DNA of 64,000 nucleotides from an uncultured Saprospiraceae bacterium (GCA_938015805.1 CALLXF010000006.1:30694-94693), one strand, 5' to 3'; shown: positions 44,716 to 54,078, numbered from the stretch's first letter. Numbers and translations: made by a program. The notes: a model not told the origin generated them from the sequence alone.

Positions 44716-44796
44716 ATCGATTTTGTGTTTCCAAAAAAAATGGAGCATCCCTTTAAAAGGAAATTTTTAATTCCAATATCCAATAATTAAAATACT

Positions 44797-45321
44797 ATGG
44801 ATCAGAAACCTGACATACTGGTAAATCGAGTAGCAAATAGTGGAATTATCACCATTAATCTAGAGGAATACTATCCTAAAGAAGAAATCGTAATCATAGA
44901 TATAAAGGATTATCTCTACATGAAGCTAATCCTCAAAGAAAAAGATTTTAGAGCCGCACTAAAAGAATATGACTGGAATACACTAGGGGGAAAAATCCTA
45001 CTTATAGACTGCACCGCTGATGCAATTATTCCGACATGGGCATACATGCTCATCTCAGCATATGCTACCCCATATGCAAAAATCATCTGGCAAGGAACAA
45101 CAATAGAGTTTTTAAAACATCATTATAATCAGCACATCTCCGCAATCGATGGAGCTCAGTATGAACAAAAAAGAGTCGTGATTAAAGGATGTAGTAATCT
45201 ACCCGTCCCTCCCCATGCTTATACAGCCGTCGTCCATAAACTACAACCTTTTGCTCAGAGTATCATGTTTGGAGAACCATGCTCAACGGTTCCTATTTTT
45301 AAAAGACCACGGGTGGTTTAA
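44797..45321 (+). CDS. DUF2480 family protein
   Basis: 174 residues, soluble. The segments ILVNRVANSGIITINLEEYYP, DIKDYLYMKLILKEKDFRAALKEYDW and LIDCTADAIIPTWAYMLI match the Bacteroidota DUF2480 family. Later it contains KRVVIKGCSNLPVPPHAY, with a Cys that could bind metal. Function unknown. It follows scpB by 81 bases on the same strand and may share its transcript. Confidence 0.85.
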   Translation: MDQKPDILVNRVANSGIITINLEEYYPKEEIVIIDIKDYLYMKLILKEKDFRAALKEYDWNTLGGKILLIDCTADAIIPTWAYMLISAYATPYAKIIWQGTTIEFLKHHYNQHISAIDGAQYEQKRVVIKGCSNLPVPPHAYTAVVHKLQPFAQSIMFGEPCSTVPIFKRPRVV

Positions 45322-45459
45322 TCTGCGAGTGTATCAATCTGGTAATTTAAAAATATGAAAGTCTCAAAAGACTGCTTCATCCGGTATATCAAAGAAAAGT
45401 TAAATATTGGCTAAAGCCAACTAAGAAATCTGTAATACGTAAGCATATCGCGTAATTTG

Positions 45460-45467
45460 TATTTTTG
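45460..45467 (+). promoter_or_regulatory. -7 promoter element of the transglycosylase gene
   Basis: TATTTTTG followed by CACA. It predicts a leader of about 95 bases to the ATG at 45567. Confidence 0.45.
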
Positions 45468-45566
45468 CACACATCTAATTCTCAAATAGCAGATACTTTA
45501 CACCAATAATATCGTCGTTTAAGAGTTAGACAAGTATTATTTACCCTAACCTGATTTTTTGTGATT

Positions 45567-46475
45567 ATGAAACAAGATTATTCTTTATTCGGATTGATAT
45601 CTGGACTTATTTTTTGCTTTTTGATTTTCATATCTTATAGTTCGACTGGAGGTGATGAGGATACTGTTACAGCGGTCACGCATAATCTTCCACAGCAGAT
45701 ACGAGCCGTAAATCTGGATAAAGCATTTACCTATTGTAGCGAATTACTACCTAATGATTTTGATGTTAGAGAGCGACTAGATAGAGAATTACTAGTAAAT
45801 AGTTACTGGCAGTCAAATACTGTCTTGAGTATAAAAAGAGCTAATCGGTATTTCCCGGTTATCGAGAGGATTTTTAGAGAGCAAGGTGTACCAGATGATA
45901 TGAAGTATCTGGCTGTCGCCGAAAGTAATCTGACCAATGCAGTCTCTCCCGCAAGTGCAAAAGGCATCTGGCAGTTTATGAAACCTACTGCAAAAGAATA
46001 CGGTCTAGAAGTAAATGATGAAGTAGACGAACGGTATCACTTGGAGCGTTCTACATTGGCTGCAGCCAAATATTTAAAATATCTTAGAAAAAGATTTGGT
46101 ACTTGGATAGATGCATCTGCTGCTTATAATGTCGGTCCCACTCGTTATGCAAAGATTCTAAAAAAGCAAGGAGGGAATTATTTTGATCTCAATCTTAATT
46201 CGGAAACCAGTCGGTATGTATTTAGACTCGTAGCTATAAAGGAGATATTATCTAATCCACAGGATTTTGGATTTTATGTAGAGCCTCATGAAAAATATGC
46301 TCCACTCGACAATACGATGAATATAGAAATTACAGAATCTGTTTTAGACTGGAGTGATTTTGCAAGACTACACGGTGTCAGTTATCGCACTTTAAAGATT
46401 CATAATCCATGGCTTGTAGATAAAAAACTAACTGTAAAGAAAAATAGATATCTGGTAAAGATTCCAAGAAAATAG
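45567..46475 (+). CDS. Lytic transglycosylase (SLT/MltD-like)
   Basis: About 302 residues. An N-terminal hydrophobic segment (about 8-25) serves as anchor or signal. An SLT domain (about 95-215) carries the catalytic Glu in YLAVAESNLTNAVSPASAKGIWQFM and the AAYNVGPTRYAK motif. The C-terminal SYRTLKIHNPWLVDKKLTVKKNRYLVKIP resembles a LysM-like wall-binding unit. It cleaves glycan strands in the periplasm. GTG at 45561 is an alternative start. A paralogue lies at 50365-51639. Confidence 0.92.
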   Translation: MKQDYSLFGLISGLIFCFLIFISYSSTGGDEDTVTAVTHNLPQQIRAVNLDKAFTYCSELLPNDFDVRERLDRELLVNSYWQSNTVLSIKRANRYFPVIERIFREQGVPDDMKYLAVAESNLTNAVSPASAKGIWQFMKPTAKEYGLEVNDEVDERYHLERSTLAAAKYLKYLRKRFGTWIDASAAYNVGPTRYAKILKKQGGNYFDLNLNSETSRYVFRLVAIKEILSNPQDFGFYVEPHEKYAPLDNTMNIEITESVLDWSDFARLHGVSYRTLKIHNPWLVDKKLTVKKNRYLVKIPRK

Positions 46476-46562
46476 GCTGTATACGTTAATAAATGCCTAA
46501 TTTTTCTTGATAGATGTACACCATATCTAAATCTTACGTCATCTATATATAAATACAAAACA

Positions 46563-48095
46563 ATGAAACACACTTTATCACGATTTTCTATCTGCCTATT
46601 CTTATGTATAGGAATATTTATCAACTCCAGTTTTGCCCAAGACGAAGAAGCTTTTAAAATAGTAGATGAGATGCCAAGATTCCCTGGTTGCGAAATGCTA
46701 AAAGCAAATGCTGATGTAATTAATAAGTGTGCCCAAGGAAAAATGTTAGAATTTATTTATAAGAATCTAGAGTACCCTACAGAAGCTAGAAAAAATGGTG
46801 TTGAAGGAATGGCAGTTGTACAGTTTAACATAGGGGAAAAAGGACAGGTTCTAGATATAAAAGTAATAAGAGATCCAGGATCAGGTATAGGAGATGCGGC
46901 CAAAGTAGTCGTAGAAAAAATGAATTCGATGGAAGAAAGATGGATTCCCGGTAAAATGAAAGGAACCCCTGTTAAAGTACAATATACCCTTCCAGTGAAA
47001 TTTAAATTAGAAAACGGGAAAGGCTCTAAAAATAAAGGAAAACAAAAAAATGATTTAGATAAAGGAAGCACAGAAAAAGTAATGAAAAATGATAAGCATG
47101 CACGTGTGAGTCCTTTTGAAAAAGTAAAAAAGACTCAGGTAAATCCTAGACAACTGGAAGATCCTCAATCAGAAGTACCACCTCCGCCGCCACCACCGCC
47201 ATCTCCTTCAACTCATCAAGAAGAGACTTTTAAAGTGGTAGAAGAGATGCCTCGTTTCCCAGGATGTGAGGACATAGATGGTGATATAAAAACAAAAAAT
47301 GATTGTGCAAAAACTAAAATGCTTAATCATATATACGCTACCCTAGTCTATCCAGAGGATGCAAGAAAAAATAACCAAACTGGTACAGCAGTAGTACAGT
47401 TTGCGATAGAGACAGATGGTAATATCTCAGATAAAAAAATCGTAAGAGATCCAGGATATGGAATGGGGCAAGCTGCCTTAGACGTGGTTAATACCATGGA
47501 TAAGTGGATCCCAGGAAAACAGCGAGGAAGAGTAGTCAGAGTTTTATATACACTCCCTGTTATTTTTGAGGCTAATGAGGACGGAAGTCTCAATAGAAAT
47601 AAAGGATCTGAAATAACAAAAGATAAAAAGAAGAGTCCTTTCTTCAAAAAAAGAAAAACTAAAGTAAGTCCTAAGCAATCAAAAGACATAGACCCCAAGT
47701 TGCCGCCACCTCCGCCTCCGGCTCCTCCAGTAGAGGAAGAAGAACTTTTTAAAGTAGTCGAACAAATGCCGCGTTTTGTAGGATGCGAAGATATGGATGC
47801 AGACCAAAAATTTAAGCAAGAGTGTGCCCGAAAAAAAATGTTTACTTTCATTCTTGAAGAGTTAGTTTATCCAAAAGATGCCCGTAAAAACAAAAAAGAA
47901 GGTCAAGCGATTGTACAATTTGTCGTTAGACCTAACGGTAATATTACTAATGCTGTGATCCTAAGAGATCCAGGACACGGTATGGGACAAGCCGCTCTGG
48001 ATGTCGTAAATAAAATGCCTAAGTGGATACCGGGAAAACAACGTGGAAAAACTGTAGCTGTAAAGTATACATTGCCTATCAAGTTTAAATTGTAG
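46563..48095 (+). CDS. Periplasmic protein with three tandem TonB C-terminal domains
   Basis: 510 residues: signal peptide (ending INSSFAQ) and three homologous units (about 20-145, 220-345, 390-510). Each starts FKxVxEMPRFxGCE, has two conserved Cys, the LxYPxxARKNxxxGxAVVQF core and ends WIPGKxxGxxVxVxYTLPxxFK. Lys-rich linkers and polyproline stretches separate them. TonB C-terminal domains normally contact TonB-dependent receptors, but the energised transmembrane helix for ExbBD is replaced by a cleavable-looking signal, so canonical energy transduction is unlikely. Single gene. Confidence 0.85.
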   Translation: MKHTLSRFSICLFLCIGIFINSSFAQDEEAFKIVDEMPRFPGCEMLKANADVINKCAQGKMLEFIYKNLEYPTEARKNGVEGMAVVQFNIGEKGQVLDIKVIRDPGSGIGDAAKVVVEKMNSMEERWIPGKMKGTPVKVQYTLPVKFKLENGKGSKNKGKQKNDLDKGSTEKVMKNDKHARVSPFEKVKKTQVNPRQLEDPQSEVPPPPPPPPSPSTHQEETFKVVEEMPRFPGCEDIDGDIKTKNDCAKTKMLNHIYATLVYPEDARKNNQTGTAVVQFAIETDGNISDKKIVRDPGYGMGQAALDVVNTMDKWIPGKQRGRVVRVLYTLPVIFEANEDGSLNRNKGSEITKDKKKSPFFKKRKTKVSPKQSKDIDPKLPPPPPPAPPVEEEELFKVVEQMPRFVGCEDMDADQKFKQECARKKMFTFILEELVYPKDARKNKKEGQAIVQFVVRPNGNITNAVILRDPGHGMGQAALDVVNKMPKWIPGKQRGKTVAVKYTLPIKFKL

Positions 48096-48603
48096 ATAAG
48101 GGTGATAGAATAATACCTCATAGTCATGATCTGGATGAAGAGGTATCATGATTTAAAACTATAGGCCATTTAATTTACATTTATAAGTGATATAGAGCCC
48201 TAGGTGTCTTTAAAATAATATTTCTGAAAACTCTAAATGGAATATTTACCTAAGAACCTAAACTGAGGATCAACCCAAATCAAATCGAGTGTCTCCAAAT
48301 TTATAACTGATTTTTATAGGAGCCCTTGGGAAGATGAAATCTGTTGTATGTAATTTTCTTTTATGCTATTACCCGAAAGCTCCACATTAATATATTAGTC
48401 ATCATTTCCACATCTCTACATTTAGATATTTCTACATTCAGCTATTGACAAACTGTCTTTATGGCATGGTTGTTTAATTACAACTGTCATATTGTCTTAT
48501 TATTTTTTTAAATATTGACTATTTGACTCGATTTTGGTAGTGGTATGGCTATTGATCTTTATTAATCGTAAGTTTTAATTGAAATAACTAAAAATTAATA
48601 AAC
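48096..48603. other. 508-base intergenic region before the hsp20 genes
   Basis: A hairpin ATACCTC (48113-48119) / GAGGTAT (48140-48146) follows the TonB-domain gene but lacks a U-tract. TGGTATGGCTATTGA (48541-48555) has the spacing of a sigma-54 -24/-12 element, 49 bases before hsp20, with a poor match. No coding frame or RNA gene recognised. Confidence 0.45.
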
Positions 48604-49038
48604 ATGAATACCATCGTAAAAAGAAGACCTAGCAACAGATTATTTATGCCACATTTTGGGAATATCCTAAACGAAGTTATGAATAGCTCTTTAGAAAACA
48701 TTATTCAGAATTCGCCGAAAGGCAAATCTACACCTAGTGTAAATGTAAAATCTGCGGAAGACCGTTACCATTTAGAAATGGCCTTACCTGGATTTTCTAA
48801 GTCAGATGTAGACATACATATCGATAAGGACGTATTGACCATATCTAGCAAAAAAGAAAACTCAGAAGAAGGAAAATATCGCTTACGCGAATTTAATTAC
48901 GGCTCCTTTGAACGTAAGTTCCACTTGCCTAAAAATGTAGATCAGTCTAATATAGAAGCGAGTTTTAAAAACGGAATCTTAAACTTGACATTGGCTCTAA
49001 AGCCAGAGGCAAAACCTAAGTCGATTAGTATCAAGTAA
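48604..49038 (+). CDS. Hsp20/alpha-crystallin small heat-shock protein 1
   Basis: 144 residues with an alpha-crystallin domain (about 42-130): SVNVKSAEDRYHLEMALPGFSKSDVDIHIDK, the FERKFHLPKNVD block and the conserved ASFKNGILNLTL (A-x-x-x-n-G-v-L) motif, plus a C-terminal IxI-like KSISIK. It is an ATP-independent holdase. It is followed after 41 bases by a second Hsp20 gene, and both share a terminator. The dispersed GC-rich 15-mer lies inside this gene (48710-48724). Confidence 0.95.
   Translation: MNTIVKRRPSNRLFMPHFGNILNEVMNSSLENIIQNSPKGKSTPSVNVKSAEDRYHLEMALPGFSKSDVDIHIDKDVLTISSKKENSEEGKYRLREFNYGSFERKFHLPKNVDQSNIEASFKNGILNLTLALKPEAKPKSISIK
48710..48724. repeat. GC-rich dispersed repeat, copy 2 (inside hsp20)
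   Basis: ATTCGCCGAAAGGCA, coding N-S-P-K-G-K in the Hsp20, is identical to the core of the intergenic copies at 36431-36447 (inverted) and 52688-52704. Confidence 0.55.
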
Positions 49039-49079
49039 TCGTAACCACCATTTCCTAACCATAAACAAAAAGTAGTAAA

Positions 49080-49532
49080 ATGAATATATCAAAAGTAAAT
49101 AATCCAGTAAGCCACATGGTAGATAGCCTATTTAATTCCAGCTTATCAGACCTGATGGGATCAGATTTTATCAGTCATAAGCCTTCTGTAAATATAGTGG
49201 AAGAAGATGATGGTTTTATCCTAAACCTAGCCGCTCCTGGTTATGATAAAGAAGATTTTAAACTAGAAATCATAAAAGACCAACTCATCGTATCAGCTGA
49301 ACGCAAAACAGTAGAAAAAGAGAATGAAGAATTAAGTGAGGCTGATAAAGATAACGTGGCACATTATGTCAAACGAGAGTTTAGCTATCAAAACTTTAAG
49401 AGGTCTTTCCATCTACCCGAAAACATAGAGTTAAATACGATAGATGCTAGTTATATAGATGGAATTTTAAATATAAAACTAGCTAAAAAAGAAAACCAAG
49501 AAGATAGTCCGGTAAAAATAGAAATAAAGTAG
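49080..49532 (+). CDS. Hsp20/alpha-crystallin small heat-shock protein 2
   Basis: 150 residues, a paralogue of the preceding protein with the same domain layout: PSVNIVEEDDGFILNLAAPGYDKEDFKLEI, KREFSYQNFKRSFHLPENIE and ASYIDGILNIKLAKK. It has a longer acidic loop in the alpha-crystallin domain (about 80-100). The two subunits may form mixed oligomers. Terminator follows 35 bases downstream. Confidence 0.95.
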   Translation: MNISKVNNPVSHMVDSLFNSSLSDLMGSDFISHKPSVNIVEEDDGFILNLAAPGYDKEDFKLEIIKDQLIVSAERKTVEKENEELSEADKDNVAHYVKREFSYQNFKRSFHLPENIELNTIDASYIDGILNIKLAKKENQEDSPVKIEIK

Positions 49533-49566
49533 TTGTGTAGTTTGGGTAAAAAGTTGGTTTTAATGG

Positions 49567-49594
49567 CCCCGTTCCTTTTGGAGCGGGGTTTTTT
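49567..49594 (+). terminator. Intrinsic terminator of the hsp20 pair
   Basis: CCCCGTTCC pairs with GGAGCGGGG (one wobble pair) around TTTT and is followed by six T. Confidence 0.9.
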
Positions 49595-49665
49595 AATGCT
49601 TTTATTTATGTTAATCCTTATCCCTAACAATAGAAAATGGCTATTCTCTAAAAAAAAGAAAATTG

Positions 49666-49673
49666 TACATTTG
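49666..49673 (+). promoter_or_regulatory. -7 promoter element of the cold-shock gene
   Basis: TACATTTG followed by CACC, as at atpD and gltX. It gives a 5' leader of about 80 bases, a common place for cold-responsive RNA structure in csp genes. Confidence 0.5.
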
Positions 49674-49760
49674 CACCAGCATAAAAGAAGTCCTGATTTG
49701 TGGAATCATTTTGAAGGATTTTGTGTTACATTATAGCATTGTTTCATTTTAAAATTTTCT

Positions 49761-50222
49761 ATGGCAAAATCACAACAGACATTTAACAAAGGCGAACGAG
49801 AAAAAAAGCGTCGTAAAAAGAAAAAAGAAAAAGAGGAAAGAAGAGAACAGCGTAAGCTAGAAAAACTAGACAAAGGTAAACTTACTTTCGAAGAGCAGAT
49901 CTCATACGTAGATGAGAACGGGCACATCGTAAGCGAAAAGCCAGATCCTGCTAAGAAATTTACCATAAAAGCGGAGGACATCAAACTTAATGGTCCTAGA
50001 GATAGAGCATCAGAAAATATAGTCCGTAATGGTAGAGTTAAATTCTTTAATGAGGAAAAAGGATATGGATTTATTACTGATAAAGAGACTAGAGACAGCA
50101 TATTTGTACACATAAATAATGCATACTCATCTATCAAAGAAAATCATAAAGTTACTTTCGAAATAGAGCAAGGACCTAAGGGACCTACAGCTGTAAATGT
50201 CGAACCGACTGTTCAGAAATAA
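49761..50222 (+). CDS. Cold-shock domain protein with basic N-terminal extension
   Basis: 153 residues. The cold-shock domain is C-terminal (about 88-150) with the RNP1-like KGYGFITD and RNP2-like SIFVHI motifs. The first 45 residues are extremely Lys/Arg/Glu-rich (EREKKRRKKKKEKEERREQR), an extension found in some Bacteroidota Csp proteins and likely to add RNA or ribosome binding. It should act as an RNA chaperone. Own promoter and terminator. Confidence 0.93.
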   Translation: MAKSQQTFNKGEREKKRRKKKKEKEERREQRKLEKLDKGKLTFEEQISYVDENGHIVSEKPDPAKKFTIKAEDIKLNGPRDRASENIVRNGRVKFFNEEKGYGFITDKETRDSIFVHINNAYSSIKENHKVTFEIEQGPKGPTAVNVEPTVQK

Positions 50223-50308
50223 TCTCCAGAATGTGGTTTTGCCGACTTAAATGGAGAAAACCTTAAATTACCAATAAGAGAAACGTAAAGTAAACCTAGC
50301 GTTTAATT

Positions 50309-50342
50309 AAAAGAGACCATGGATAATCCATAGTCTCTTTTT
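50309..50342. terminator. Bidirectional terminator between convergent genes
   Basis: AAAAGAGAC...GTCTCTTTT with an inner ATGGA/TCCAT pairing forms a long stem between the cold-shock gene and the lytic transglycosylase gene. Confidence 0.85.
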
Positions 50343-50364
50343 AAATATAAGGGTGTATTGTTTA

Positions 50365-51639
50365 TTAATTCTTTATAATCTTTATAACACTACCTGGCAC
50401 TAATGGCTTAGTCGTATCCACATCATTTAAGGCTAGGAGATCATCTATATTCATATGATCTAATTTCCCTGCAAGCTCAAAAAGAGACTCTCTTTTACCT
50501 AGTTTATAATATGTATAATGATCATTCTTTGTACCAGAGGAACGATAGGCAAGGGTCGTTCGTAACGGAAAAACACGATCTTCAATAGGAATAGCAAAAC
50601 CATTATTTCCGCTAGGAAGTGCATCTAATGCAGCAATCATTCTATCAGTCCGCCTTTTAGACTCTCTTTTATTTATAGATCGCCTAGTAGATGTAGAAAA
50701 TACTATATCATGATGATTTCCTCTTCTATTTAGATAGGTCATCATCTCTAATTCTGGTAAGGTTAAAAAATGCTCACCGTCACTTTCCGGAATATAATTT
50801 TTAAGGTAAGATGGGTTTAGGAATTTTAAATCTTCCAAACTAATGCCTACCTCATTACGGATATCATTAAAACTCATTTTATGAAAAACCTTAACCGAAG
50901 TCGTATTTGCATAATCTTGATTAGGTAGATCTGGCTGCAACTCATACTCGTAATAATATTTCATAAGGTATGTGGCAGCTATTAATCGCGGAATATATTC
51001 CTGCGTCTCTTGCGGAAGATATTTCCTTATTTCCCAGTAATTACGTTTTCCTCCTGACTTACGTATCGCTTTACGCATATTACCAGGCCCGCAGTTATAA
51101 GCAGCTAAGGCCAATGTCCAATCCCCCAAATTATTATGCAAATCAGTCAGATAATCTAGTGCTGCCTCTGTCGATTTTATAGGGTCTTTACGTTCGTCCA
51201 CAGTACGACTGATCTCCAGACCATACATTCTCCCAGTTCCTTTTACAAACTGCCATAGACCGGTCGCTCTAGATTTAGATAAGGCATCAGCCTTTAGAGC
51301 GGATTCTACGACTGCTAGAAATTTTAGATCTTCAGGAAGATTACGTTCTCTTATTTTATTTTCTATGATCGGGAAATAGATAGAAGCTCTACCGAGTATT
51401 ATCTCAGAACCACGAGGGTAAGTCTGTACGTAATTTTTAATTCGACTTTTTACTTCTTTTGAATATTTAATATCCACAATGCTCTCTAGATTATTTAATC
51501 TATCTAAAACATTATGATCCTCCTCTGTAGTAAGTGCTATCAAAGGGGTAACCTCGTCCCGAGACGTGGCTATAAAAACAGAACATAGCAAACATATGAT
51601 TACTACACATCGCTGTGCAGCAATTAATATTTTGTTCAT
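50365..51639 (-). CDS. Lytic transglycosylase with C-terminal LysM (MltD-like)
   Basis: About 424 residues from the ATG at 51639, which begins the signal peptide (MNKILIAAQRCVVIICLLC); a start at 51663 adds eight residues. The SLT domain (about 85-200) has the catalytic Glu in FLAVVESALKADALSKSRATGLWQFV and the ALAAYNCGPGNMRKA motif. The C-terminus has a LysM-like unit (YTYYKLGKRESLFELAGKLDHMNIDDLLALNDVD) for wall binding. It cleaves peptidoglycan glycan strands. Paralogue of the gene at 45567-46475. Confidence 0.93.
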   Translation of the reverse strand: MNKILIAAQRCVVIICLLCSVFIATSRDEVTPLIALTTEEDHNVLDRLNNLESIVDIKYSKEVKSRIKNYVQTYPRGSEIILGRASIYFPIIENKIRERNLPEDLKFLAVVESALKADALSKSRATGLWQFVKGTGRMYGLEISRTVDERKDPIKSTEAALDYLTDLHNNLGDWTLALAAYNCGPGNMRKAIRKSGGKRNYWEIRKYLPQETQEYIPRLIAATYLMKYYYEYELQPDLPNQDYANTTSVKVFHKMSFNDIRNEVGISLEDLKFLNPSYLKNYIPESDGEHFLTLPELEMMTYLNRRGNHHDIVFSTSTRRSINKRESKRRTDRMIAALDALPSGNNGFAIPIEDRVFPLRTTLAYRSSGTKNDHYTYYKLGKRESLFELAGKLDHMNIDDLLALNDVDTTKPLVPGSVIKIIKN

Positions 51640-51758
51640 GGTATTAGTTTTAAAATCGATCATTAGAATAAGATTTAATACAATATTTTAATCGGAACTT
51701 ATTAAATTGTAAAAAACTTTATTCTGTTACGTATTAAACGTTATGTAAATACGAAGTG

Positions 51759-51766
51759 CAAATATA
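51759..51766 (-). promoter_or_regulatory. -7 promoter element of the MltD-like gene
   Basis: TATATTTG on the minus strand followed by CAC, about 120 bases before the ATG at 51639. Confidence 0.45.
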
Positions 51767-51981
51767 CATCTTTTGCACTATTAATGTGTCAATTACATAA
51801 GGTGTAAAATGAAAATATGTAAAAATCAGATTATCAGCAATAGGGAAATAATATTTGGATTTGTTTGATCCTGCTGAAAAACTGGTTTGGTAAGTTTTTG
51901 TCTATTATATGACAAATTTCTACACTGTCTCCCCTACCTTGATATAGGTATTAATGTAAATTATTTTACATTTTAGTAAAG
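51767..51981. other. Remaining intergenic sequence upstream of the MltD-like gene
   Basis: Together with 51640-51766 this forms a gap of over 300 bases. Apart from the promoter element nothing else was recognised: AT-rich, no coding frame and no strong hairpin. Confidence 0.45.
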
Positions 51982-52422
51982 CTACTCTATTATAACGGCA
52001 TCTTGTAAAAAGTAAATAAGGCCACTAGAGTCGTTAGTTTGGATCTGTAATCTACCTTTTACTTTCACTTTTTCCTTTTGGTATTTTGCCTTAGTACCGC
52101 TTTGCATAAATACTTGCATTGCGGATTCTGGCCCGGCTGCTCCACAGAAAAAACACATATTTTGTGGATATCGAGAGAACATAAAATGAGACTGGGGCTT
52201 AGGATCCGCAGTAAGGCTAATCATATATCCACTTATTTCTATTTCCCGACCATCCATCGCTACGGCTGGAGGCATCGGTTTAGATTTAGTTACTTCCATA
52301 CCCATAAACTCATCATAGTTTTTCTCAGTCTTAACCATTGAAAGTGTTGCCCACATCTCTTTGGATTGAGCAGATACTGACATCGATAAAAATATAATAC
52401 TTAGGATTAGTATAAATCTCAC
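51982..52422 (-). CDS. Secreted small protein with CxxC motif
   Basis: 146 residues with a signal peptide (ending MSVSAQ). The mature part contains PPAVAMDGREIEISGYMISL and the distinctive SRYPQNMCFFCGAAGPESAMQVFM, whose CxxC could bind metal or be redox active. The pattern (an OB-like beta fold with a CxxC-GxAGPES segment) recalls DUF3299-like periplasmic proteins of metal or permease clusters, but the match is tentative. Single gene. Confidence 0.72.
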   Translation of the reverse strand: MRFILILSIIFLSMSVSAQSKEMWATLSMVKTEKNYDEFMGMEVTKSKPMPPAVAMDGREIEISGYMISLTADPKPQSHFMFSRYPQNMCFFCGAAGPESAMQVFMQSGTKAKYQKEKVKVKGRLQIQTNDSSGLIYFLQDAVIIE

Positions 52423-52632
52423 TTGATATAAACGTTATTAGATTCTACTAAGTTATATATTTCGATTTAACTGTGTTAAAGAGAAAGCTTCTTTCAGGTT
52501 TAGTTTTCGCCAATATAGAACTAGTGACTAATAGTTTTTTTTTACATTTTATATTCATCCAATGAGAAAAGGAAAAATTCCTATTAGGTATTTAGGCTAA
52601 AGATTTATCCTTCATTTTTGAAACGAAAGAAT
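52423..52632. other. Intergenic spacer between the CxxC protein gene and the ahcY terminator
   Basis: Part of a 303-base gap. No coding frame or RNA gene seen; the ahcY terminator and a GC-rich repeat copy fill the rest. Confidence 0.45.
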
Positions 52633-52669
52633 AAAAAAATCCTGCCTCAATACAGAGAACAGGATTTTT
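52633..52669 (-). terminator. Intrinsic terminator of ahcY
   Basis: AAAAATCCTG (52635-52644) pairs with CAGGATTTTT (52660-52669), with a T-rich tail on the minus strand, 57 bases after the ahcY stop. Confidence 0.88.
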
Positions 52670-52687
52670 AGTTTGATAGTTATTTTA

Positions 52688-52704
52688 CCATTCGCCGAAA
52701 GGCA
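52688..52704. repeat. GC-rich dispersed 17-bp repeat, copy 3
   Basis: CCATTCGCCGAAAGGCA is the exact reverse complement of 36431-36447. It lies between ahcY and its terminator. Confidence 0.6.
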
Positions 52705-52725
52705 AACAATAAAAATTTTTATCTG

Positions 52726-54045
52726 CTAGTATCTATAGTATTCTGGCTTGTATGGTCCTTCTAGAGGCACATTGATATAATCAGCTTGATCTTTAGACAT
52801 ATCTTCTAGCTCGACACCGATTTTCTCTAAGTGTAATCTTGCTACTTTCTCATCTAAGTGCTTCGGCAACATGTATACTTTGTTTTCATACTTATCAGTA
52901 CCATGATTTTCCCATAATTCTAACTGAGCTAACACCTGATTAGTAAATGAGTTAGACATTACAAAAGATGGATGACCGGTAGCACATCCTAGGTTTACTA
53001 GTCTTCCTTCCGCAAGAACTAAAATGTCCTTTCCGTCTAAATTATACTTATCTACTTGAGGCTTAATCTCTACTTTCTCCGCACCTGACTCATTATTTAA
53101 CCAGTTCATATCGATCTCGTTATCAAAGTGACCGATGTTACAAACGATTGTTTTATCGTTCATCGCTTTGAAATGCTCTGGTCTAATAATATCTTTATTT
53201 CCTGTTGCTGTAACTACAATATTCGCATCTTGAAGTGCAGTAGACATTTTCTTTACTGCAAATCCGTCCATAGCCGCTTGCAATGCACAAATAGGATCGA
53301 TCTCTGTAACGATTACTCTACATCCTGCTCCTCTTAATGAAGCCGCAGATCCTTTACCTACATCACCATATCCTGCAACAACAGCAACTTTTCCAGCCAT
53401 CATTACATCTGTAGCTCTTCTGATTGCATCGACACAAGATTCTTTACAACCGTATTTGTTATCAAATTTTGATTTAGTAACGGAGTCGTTAATGTTTATT
53501 GCAGGTAATGCAAGTGTTCCATTAATTTCTCTTTCGTATAATCTATGAACCCCAGTAGTTGTTTCTTCAGAGATTCCTCTAATATCAGAAACTAACTCAG
53601 GAAATCGATCTAATACCATATTAGTTAAATCACCTCCATCATCAAGGATCATATTTAACGGCTTTCCATCAGGAAATGCTGTAAGCGTTTGCTCAATACA
53701 CCAGTCAAACTCTTCTTCGTTCATTCCTTTCCAGGCAAACACGGGTACACCTGCAGCGGCAATTGCAGCGGCAGCGTGATCTTGAGTAGAAAATATGTTA
53801 CAGGATGACCAAGTAACATCAGCTCCTAATTCTACAAGTGTTTCGATAAGTACCGCCGTCTGAATAGTCATGTGTAAACATCCAGCGACTCTTGCACCTT
53901 TGAGCGGTTTAGAATCCCCGAACTCCTCTCTAAGAGCCATTAAACCTGGCATCTCAGCTTCCGCTAGATCCATTTCCTTTCTTCCCCAATCGGCAAGATT
54001 AATATCTTTGACTTTGTAGTTTAATTTAGTATCTGTTGCTTGCAT
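52726..54045 (-). CDS. ahcY: Adenosylhomocysteinase
   Basis: 439 residues, the usual length. Substrate motifs include [39 protein letters not shown] and DDGGDLT. The NAD-binding [17 protein letters not shown] glycine motif lies near 220, and the C-terminal [13 protein letters not shown] end ([10 protein letters not shown]) supplies the conserved Lys/Tyr that cap NAD. It hydrolyses S-adenosylhomocysteine to adenosine and homocysteine in the methyl cycle. Single gene with its own promoter and terminator; no SAH riboswitch pattern recognised. Confidence 0.98.
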   Translation of the reverse strand: MQATDTKLNYKVKDINLADWGRKEMDLAEAEMPGLMALREEFGDSKPLKGARVAGCLHMTIQTAVLIETLVELGADVTWSSCNIFSTQDHAAAAIAAAGVPVFAWKGMNEEEFDWCIEQTLTAFPDGKPLNMILDDGGDLTNMVLDRFPELVSDIRGISEETTTGVHRLYEREINGTLALPAININDSVTKSKFDNKYGCKESCVDAIRRATDVMMAGKVAVVAGYGDVGKGSAASLRGAGCRVIVTEIDPICALQAAMDGFAVKKMSTALQDANIVVTATGNKDIIRPEHFKAMNDKTIVCNIGHFDNEIDMNWLNNESGAEKVEIKPQVDKYNLDGKDILVLAEGRLVNLGCATGHPSFVMSNSFTNQVLAQLELWENHGTDKYENKVYMLPKHLDEKVARLHLEKIGVELEDMSKDQADYINVPLEGPYKPEYYRY

Positions 54046-54070
54046 TTAAGTATTTTTTTGAAATATGGTG

Positions 54071-54078
54071 CAAAGGTA
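54071..54078 (-). promoter_or_regulatory. -7 promoter element of ahcY
   Basis: TACCTTTG on the minus strand followed by CACC. It predicts a leader of about 20 bases. Confidence 0.5.

Noticed and set aside
47348..47851. Gly/Ser-rich minus-strand frames opposite the TonB-domain gene
   Set aside because: The GGAGGGGGG stretch is the complement of polyproline codons; shadow frames.
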